From Silene conica (taxonomy: Eukaryota; Streptophyta; Magnoliopsida; Caryophyllales; Caryophyllaceae): a DNA stretch of 64,000 nt. The notes beneath the pieces are model-generated. The model did no database searches. It was not told the DNA's origin and worked only from the letters and a program-made list of their open reading frames with translations. The translations under genes and the position numbers were made by a program. Below, piece after piece: positions 57,786 through 64,000 of the stretch (positions are counted from its first letter, which is position 1; every line of letters begins with the position of its first letter). The DNA lies in the NCBI GenBank assembly GCA_029255685.2, contig CM055318.2, positions 12,219,001-12,283,000 of the forward strand, given 5' to 3'.

Positions 57786-58688
57786 TTACCCGTTTTATTT
57801 TAATATCAAACTTTACCTTGTTCGTAAAACTCAATTTATTTACGTAATTTATTTTCGCAGTACGTTATTTACTCATTGCAGTACATTTTCTCTGCTTCTT
57901 TCCTTACTTACCCCTGAAAAAAAAACTTGCAGTACAAACGCGATATATGGTTAACAACCACCAAATTCCAAGTTTCCAACCACCGCCATCGTACACTCCC
58001 ACCTCCTGATCACCACCCAATTGCGACTGGCTGGCCGGCCTTCTCCTCCCCCTCTAGCAAACACCTCTCCCATATTCATCGACAATTAATTGTGTAACTA
58101 CTAGCATTAAAACCAGGGATCTACTTAACAATCCACCGTCATCACCTAAATTTTCCAATTGCTTGCGCACCATAAACATAATTACAGATCAAATCATCAT
58201 TCTAATGCGCAAAAATGATATATATTGACCCAATATGTTATATATATCCAATTGCTTTACATATTAATCTGGGTTGTCTTAATCTTCGCTAATTTCTCAA
58301 TCAGTTGCTTTTCTATATCTTTTTTTCTATTAAGTTAGTGATTTGGTGGGGATTTTCGTTTTGTTAAGTTTGATATAGGATTATAGGTTATACGGTAGGA
58401 GAATAGGAGATTGAGAGGGAAACAATGTATGATGAAGAAGGCGTGTGTCGTGTGTGAGATGAGAGGGATATAATGGTCAATGATGTACTACGATGAGTAA
58501 ATTGTGTACTGCGAAAATCAATACCTTTCCTTAAAAAAACTCAATTTATTTATTTCTTAAAAAGTCAATTTACTCCTCTATTGATTAGTAATCCTTGTGA
58601 AAACTATATCAAAATCGCAACACACTCTTCCCAAACACTTCCCCTTCATCTTCCCAATCAAAATTTAAATTATTAAATCATCCCAACG
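57786..58688. other. Spacer and CPR5 upstream region
   Basis: No coding region. 58550-58688 should contain the CPR5 5' UTR; no clear TATA box is present. A 'ctgcagtac' word and its complement 'gtactgcg' near 57870-57930 and 58505 may mark the ends of another element of about 650 bp. Confidence 0.35.
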
Positions 58689-61600
58689 ATGGGAATCCAC
58701 CGCCCCACCATCCCCGACGATGATCCACCGTCAATCTCCACCGTGAACCACAACAACCCGATACCTCAAATCAACGGCCATAACCCGACCCGAAGACCCA
58801 AGAAAAAACGGGTCTCCAATGACGTTACTTCCGCTACGTCTTCGTCCTCAACTACATACGCAAGCAATAATAGTAATTCAAATTCCTTGTCTCAAAGAGG
58901 AATTCGAATTCCAAATAAACGGAGATTTCATTTCCGCAGGAATTATTCTGATGTTGAAGCTATTGCTTTTCCTCTTGGAATGTCAATTGCTGCTGTCTTC
59001 GCCCAGGTTTTATGTCTTTTTCTTGATTTTTTATTTAAGTTTTGTTTTTTACGTTGATGGGTTCTTTTCTGTTTATCGTAATGCTGAGAAAGTGTTGATC
59101 TTTATGTTGATTTTGAGGTATTTTTATGTAATTTGTGATATAGAGATGATTTCGATGAAATCGACATGGGTTTGAAAAGGTTTGGATTTTTATGGTTATT
59201 TGGGTTTGAATTCGTGTGAAGTTTTAATTGTTATGGTTAATTGGGTTTATTTTGGATTAAGTTTTGATTGTTATGTCGATTTTGAGGGATTACAGTGTTA
59301 TTTTTGGGGGATTAAAGTCTGATTTTTAGTGCTGTTTGTGGTTACTGTAGTTTTAGTTGATTTTTATTAGGGCTTTGATTTGGTAGAGTTTCGTGTATAG
59401 GTTGAATTTTGTGAGTAATAGATACTTGCAAATTGCATCTAGTATAGATGTTTTTAGTAGGATGTGATCACAATTGCGATATGATGAGCTTTACATGGTG
59501 GAGCAAAAAGCAAAAAGTCAATTTGAGAATAAGGGATTTAGTATCTTACTAACAATATTTGTCTTTGTTTACAGGTATTGGAAAAGAAGGATTTTGTAGC
59601 TGATGGTGCATCTGTTGAGTACTTGTCGACGGTAATTTACTACTCGAACTTAAATTACACAGTATACATAAGTATTTTGTTGTAACATTGTGAATTAGGT
59701 TTTTACTGCTATTGCAGAGCTCTTTAGCATACCAGTTCAGGCTATTACTTAATCTTGTATATTAGTTCCGTTTTCAAAAACGTAATATCTGTCTGTTCTG
59801 CAGATTTGCACTTCGGCTGTGAGGGAATCGTTAACTAATGTAAGCCATTCTTCAAACTTATGCTGACCGTTTATGTCGCTAGTGTCAGTATGTTACTATC
59901 ATTTTGATTTCATGTACTTTGAGTACATTCATTCATAGTAGGGTGGATTTTTTTTTAGTTTTTTTTAGTTTTTGTGTGTGAGGGCCTTGATGATGTTGTC
60001 TTTTTAAATTCATATACATTTCAGTACATAAATATACTAAGGGTGTGTTTGAATAACAAACGTGGCGGGAAACGACATGGGGAGGGGAGGAAAGGGAGTT
60101 TCCTTCCAAATCTCTCCTTTGTTGGAGGGATTTTGATTAGGTTTGGACAAATCCTTCTCTCCCCATTTCCCTCCTACCTATTTGTTAGCCAAACAAGGGA
60201 TTTTGTATCCCTCCCTCCCTTTCCTCGTGAAACGCCTCATCCAAACAAGCCCTAGGGGATTTAACATTCATGTTTTGATAACATACAAGGGTGGAGGGAA
60301 ATAGAGAGGGAGGGTTTTGGAGCGATCAAAATCTCTCCACATAATGAGTGGAAATGATTTGGAGGGAAGGGAAGGGGATTTAAAATTCACTGTTTCCCTT
60401 CTCTAGAGGTGGCAATTGGGTCACTCGAGCCGATTATAGGTCAGGTTAAAACGGATTCGGGTTCGGGTTGTGCCGGGTCAGGGTCAGTGGCATTCGAGTC
60501 GCTCATTAACGGGTGACAAGTCGGGTGGCAGGTCATTAGCGTCAGTATACGGTCAGGTTATCAACTTATATTTTATCTTATATATTTAGTTTTGGTGGAT
60601 ATTTTTATGTTCAAATTATGTGTAGGTATATTATTCGTAAATTTAAGTGAAAAGAATTAAGATGAATGTCAATTTGATGTTATTTACATCGTAATTAAGC
60701 TAGTTCATTCTCGAGTATCGGGTTGAGTAAATAACGAGTCACGGTTCGGGTTCGGGTTAGAACAAATAATGCTTCTATCCGCTATGGAGTTGGGGTTGGT
60801 TTGGTTTCGGTTCACCCGACTTTGGGTTCTATCGGTTCGGGTTTCAGACAGATCGGGTTGGGTTCTTTGGGTCGGGCCAGCTTTGCCAGCTCTACCCTCC
60901 TCTTAGGCATATCAATATCTCTCTACCATACGAAAGATTTGGAGGGAAATTGCATCCAAACATCCCCTCCCCTCCCGTCCCCTCACCTTCCTTTCCCTCC
61001 TATTTTGTTATCCAAACAAGGTCTAAGAGTTGGCTCCCATTGCCTCAATGTTTGAGTGATGTATATTCAATATTTGAGGAAAGGGCTCAACCCTCTCCCC
61101 CTATTTTCTTCGCTCCAAGACTGCCTCTTATTACGTATTTACGTTTATTCAATTTTTCTTTGATTATGGTAACCAGGTATTTGGTGAGAAGTTTGATGCT
61201 TTTGCAGTAAATTTTGAGAAATCATTTGGCAGTACGTTGAATACTATTAGATTGGTGAGATCAGAAATCAACAATGGCGGAAATCTTGGTGGGAATTCTC
61301 ATGTCTGTAATTGCCAGCCTGAGAAAATCCCTGTCATGTCCCCAGTCACGGGGGAATGCTCTTCGAGAACTGATGATGTTACTGAAGGTTGTTGTGAATC
61401 AGTAAATCTCGGCGAGGCTACACAATTTTTAAAACGAAATGAAGACATACAAGATCATGTGGTCTCACAGTGTGGGAACCAAGAACTTCCCATGCAGGGG
61501 ATTGTAAGCGTGCAACTTGCGCGTTCAGACCCCATATCTTTAAACAACCATTCAATGTTAACTACTATGGAAAAGTCTGTGTCCGAACAGGCTCGTGCAA

Positions 61601-62588
61601 ATGAGCTCAAAAGTGTGGAGATTAGTTTGATGGTGCAAAAGATGCGGATGAAGGAAGTACAACTTGCTTTGGATTCTGATTCAAACTTTTTAGAGAAGTG
61701 TAAATTATCTTTGGGCATTTCAAGGACATCCTTCAAGGTGGAAAAGTTTAAGACTCAAGTAGAGGAGACTAAGCACGGGGAACTCCTTAGGGAATTGGCA
61801 GACTACCTTGTAACTGGCTTGATTATCATGTCATTCTGCCTTTGCTGCGGAGTTTATACTTTTTCGTTGGACAATCTTCGTGAACTTACTAAATCATGCT
61901 ATCCTCCTGAGGTATGTGGACGATTGTCGTATTAGCACAAGCAAATTGTACTTGATTGGTACCCTGCCCCACCTTAACGTTTTTTTGTGCCTGAATTTGT
62001 TTATGCATGACGTTGCGTATTGTTTTCCTGAAGGGGTCCAAATCCTGGTGGAAGCCAATGGCGTCGTTAAATTTAGGGTGGCAAACATTAAGTTGCCAAG
62101 TCCAAGTCTACAGCCGGATTATATTTGGCGGGCTAATTATTGGCGCTGTTGCAGTGACGCTTATCCAACGGTCGAACATAGCAAGACAAGGCATGCCAAT
62201 TACCTCTATTTTAATTCTCTTAGGGCTCCTTGGTGGTTTTGTTGGCAAAATTTGTGTAGATACATTAGGAGGAAATGGGTATACTTGGCTCATGTTTTGG
62301 GAAGCTCTATGCTCAGTCCACTTTTTCTCCATCACTTTTACTCCATTCCTCTACTCTATCCTATGTGGTGCTGTTCAAGTGTGTCAAGTGGCGAAGTATC
62401 GAATATTGCTCCCTTTTTGGGTGCGACGCTGTTTGTTCCGACTCTTGCTCCTCCTGCTCCCTGTTTCTTGTGGGCTTTTACCTTTTGCAAGCGGTAAAAC
62501 ATGGTGGGAAGACCATATTTCAATTTGGATAAAAAATCGCTGGTTAGCGACTTTTGCTGAACCATATGATGTTGGGTTTCATGAATGA
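58689..62588 (+). CDS. CPR5: CPR5-type plant membrane nucleoporin
   Basis: Five exons, 58689-59006, 59575-59631, 59804-59839, 61177-61911 and 62034-62588, all joined at codon boundaries through GT-AG introns, give 566 aa, close to Arabidopsis CPR5. The N-terminus carries a basic nuclear signal (RRPKKKRV, 35-42) in a Ser/Asn-rich region. Exon 4 is hydrophilic and ends in a first membrane segment at about 347-366. The C-terminal exon has about four more (near 410-426, 437-455, 466-492, 512-533) around the family motifs SWWKPM, GKICVDTLGGNGYTWL and GLLPFAS. CPR5 is a transmembrane nucleoporin that restrains effector-triggered immunity and endoreduplication in Arabidopsis. Intron 3 (1.3 kb) has collected MITEs. 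Start chosen because it is the first ATG after the non-coding leader. Confidence 0.92.
60041..60252. mobile_element. Tourist-like MITE in CPR5 intron 3
   Basis: GGGTGTGTTTGAATAACA at the left and ATCCAAACAAGCCC at the right with TAA and TAG flanks; GGGAGG-rich left arm, CCTCCC-rich right arm. Same family as the element at 18517. Confidence 0.7.
60255..61021. mobile_element. Second Tourist-like MITE, split by a hAT element
   Basis: Lies directly beside the 60041 element. Left arm 'gggtggagggaaatagaga' to 60403, right arm 'ttggagggaaattgcatcc' to 'ttatccaaacaaggt' (60938-61021). Left end diverged, so the exact boundary is approximate. Confidence 0.5.
60404..60894. mobile_element. hAT-type MITE nested in Tourist, 491 bp
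   Basis: TAGAGGTGGCAATTGGGTC at the left; TAGAGCTGGCAAAGCTGGC from the right; flanked by 8-bp repeats CCCTTCTC (60396-60403) and CCCTCCTC (60895-60902), one mismatch. Interior full of 'cgggttcgggtt' words. Same superfamily as the element at 3583. Confidence 0.8.
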
Positions 62589-63373
62589 CGAAGTCTTAAC
62601 TGTAATTTATGGGTGTATCTTTTGAGTTTTGCTCATTTTCTGTTGTATTATGAAGCACATTGAGTTAAGTTGTATATTAGTATATGTATGTAGTAATTAG
62701 TATGAGTGATCGGCTTTTGTGTATCCCGATCTGTTAGGACTTAGGTGTTGGTGATCATGTGGATTAACAATAATGAAGGTGGATGATGTATTAGTCTTTG
62801 GTTAAGCTACAAGTTATGCTGTGAATTTTAAGTCGCCGAACAAGGGTGGAATCCTCTGTGAACCACCTCGATGATTTCTTCCAAGTTCTTGATATGCGAG
62901 AATTTTAAGGTATAGGTTATGCAAGAATTACAGTTTTCCAGAACTGTAAAACCTTTAGCAGGCTACAATTGCAGGTGTTCTTTTTCGAAATAGTCTGTCT
63001 TGCTTCAGACCGCAAGTTTCGTCTGAAACAATAAGACCTCTCACAAGTGGAAATTACATGGGTGTTATTATTATTTCAGACGGATCTTACGGTATGAAAT
63101 AAGAATGAGTGTTTTCGAAATGTAGTTACGTTTTGAAGGTGTAGTATTATATAGCTAATGACAATCGAATGATGTATTTTCCTGCTTGGAAAACATGCAT
63201 GTACATCTAGAGCATTACGTAGTTAGAAATTGTTCCCTTTGTTTCATTCCCAAGATAAGGAACTTCATAATTTAGGACTTGTTTGGAATATACGGAATAG
63301 TTCCGTAATTTGTTCCTTGATGATAGGGTTGATATTAAAGTAATGATTATAAATGTGATCTATTACCCTTATG
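62589..63373. other. CPR5 3' UTR and spacer
   Basis: 62589-62760 is the likely CPR5 3' UTR ('gtatattagtatatgtatg'). The following 600 bp contain a 'ttcagaccgcaagtttcgtctg' / 'cagacggatcttacgg' inverted region near 63000-63090 that may be an old MITE. No other gene seen. Confidence 0.4.
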
Positions 63374-63390
63374 AGAGTAATAAATTCCGG

Positions 63391-63517
63391 ACCGAGGATG
63401 TCTTAGTCTAGTGGTTAAGACAGAGGTATTGTGGACAATAGGTCCCAGGATCGAATCCTCCCTCCCCTATTGTAATGCGACTAAGTGCGCGCTTCGTTGA
63501 ACCAAAAAAAAAAAAAA
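63391..63517 (+). mobile_element. tRNA-derived SINE with 17-bp target duplication
   Basis: Box A TAGTCTAGTGG (63404-63414), box B GGATCGAATCC (63448-63458), then a roughly 50-bp body and a poly-A tail (63504-63518). Perfect 17-bp direct repeats, AGAGTAATAAATTCCGG, at 63374-63390 and 63518-63534 show insertion by LINE-type machinery. A non-coding RNA polymerase III promoter element. A second, older copy lies at 57690-57785. Confidence 0.93.
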
Positions 63518-63561
63518 AGAGTAATAAATTCCGGGGTAATTAGTATCATCACAAATTTTTA

Positions 63562-63854
63562 GGAGTCGTTTGGTTACATACGGGAACTTCCAATACCTAG
63601 GAAGTGTCATATCAAGATTTTACAATTCAGGTGAATTAGAAAATGTTGTTTGGTTACATGTAGACATTGTAATTCATGTAGGCATTGTCACTTACCTAGG
63701 GGGCCTAGGTAAGCAACTTCCACCATTATGGAGGGATTTGGAATTCATGGGAAGTTCCAATTCATGTGAATTGGAGTAACCGAACAACCTAGTCATTTTG
63801 CAATTCACATGAATTAAAGTTTCTGTGTAATTTAGTGGATAACCAAACGACCCC
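63562..63854. mobile_element. Tourist-like MITE, reverse copy
   Basis: GGAGTCGTTTGGTTACAT and ATAACCAAACGACCCC with TTA on both sides (63559-63561, 63855-63857). Along its whole length it is the reverse complement of the MITE at 28205-28501 with scattered differences. Confidence 0.87.
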
Positions 63855-63857
63855 TTA

Positions 63858-64000
63858 TTTGTGACTGTCGATATCCGTCAGAAACTTGTGACGCAAATAA
63901 AATTATTTGTAATTACCAATAATTTTACTTTTTGTCTTATTTATTTCTATGGATGATATTTGACCCGTTATAAACTTGTGACGGATAATCCGTCACAATT
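63858..64000. mobile_element. MITE of the ccgtcac family, cut by the window end
   Basis: 'ttgtgactgtcgatatccg' and 'aacttgtgacggataatccg' in inverted arrangement, with 'tgacccgttataaacttgtg' near the window end. Incomplete here. Confidence 0.45.

Noticed and set aside
63391-63470. A functional tRNA gene
   Set aside because: Box A and B are present, but no acceptor stem or anticodon arm can be drawn, and the poly-A tail and long target duplication identify a SINE.

Overview
The window is nuclear DNA of a flowering plant, very probably a eudicot. It holds three intron-rich plant genes with plant splice signals, a miR396 site in a growth-regulating factor gene, (TTTAGGG)n telomere-type repeats, and a dense layer of plant transposable elements (MULE, hAT, Tourist, Stowaway/mariner, Ty1-copia, LINE, tRNA-derived SINE). 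Some MITE families, with terminal motifs such as 'gtgacgg...ccgtcac' and 'gagaatttgtg', recall Caryophyllales, but that placement is a weak impression only.

Host genes. (1) 29180-31940 (+): a growth-regulating factor (GRF), three exons, 388 aa, with QLQ and WRC domains and a miR396 site. (2) 33948-44231 (-): a chloroplast ABC1K8/OSA1-type atypical kinase, 20 exons, 737 aa, reading frame intact through every exon. (3) 58689-62588 (+): a CPR5-type membrane nucleoporin, five exons, 566 aa. All three assemble without frameshifts or stops. They are unrelated neighbours, not a functional cluster.

Mobile layer. 1-29000 is almost entirely transposon-derived: a mariner remnant (2148-3430), a hAT element with perfect 8-bp target duplication (3583-4251), a 5'-truncated LINE (5171-6420), a nearly complete 6.8-kb MULE (7617-14435), a Tourist element interrupted by an LTR fragment (15538-17223), a Tourist element interrupted by a LINE (18517-19750), a second related MULE with an internal deletion (20595-24285), a nested stack (24469-26298), and a non-autonomous MULE with long terminal inverted repeats (26977-28039). 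45226-49061 is a mariner-like element carrying an extra open reading frame. 49290-56390 is LINE debris into which a young Ty1-copia element (49907-54756) has inserted. hAT, Tourist, Stowaway, TRIM and SINE insertions sit in introns and spacers.

Most unusual content. The 6.8-kb MULE carries, between its terminal repeats and with an 8-9 bp target duplication, a broken FAR1-MULE-SWIM-OTU transposase on the minus strand, a broken plant-mobile-domain (PMD) gene on the plus strand, and a third small gene of unknown function with its own TATA box. Just inside both ends it has arrays of short inverted repeats separated by CCATGG-centred linkers. The related MULE at 20595-24285 has the same architecture, with different stem sequences, after losing the transposase C-terminus and PMD core. 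A separate non-autonomous MULE (26977-28039) shows the same principle with a CGCCA-n-TGGCG hairpin family.
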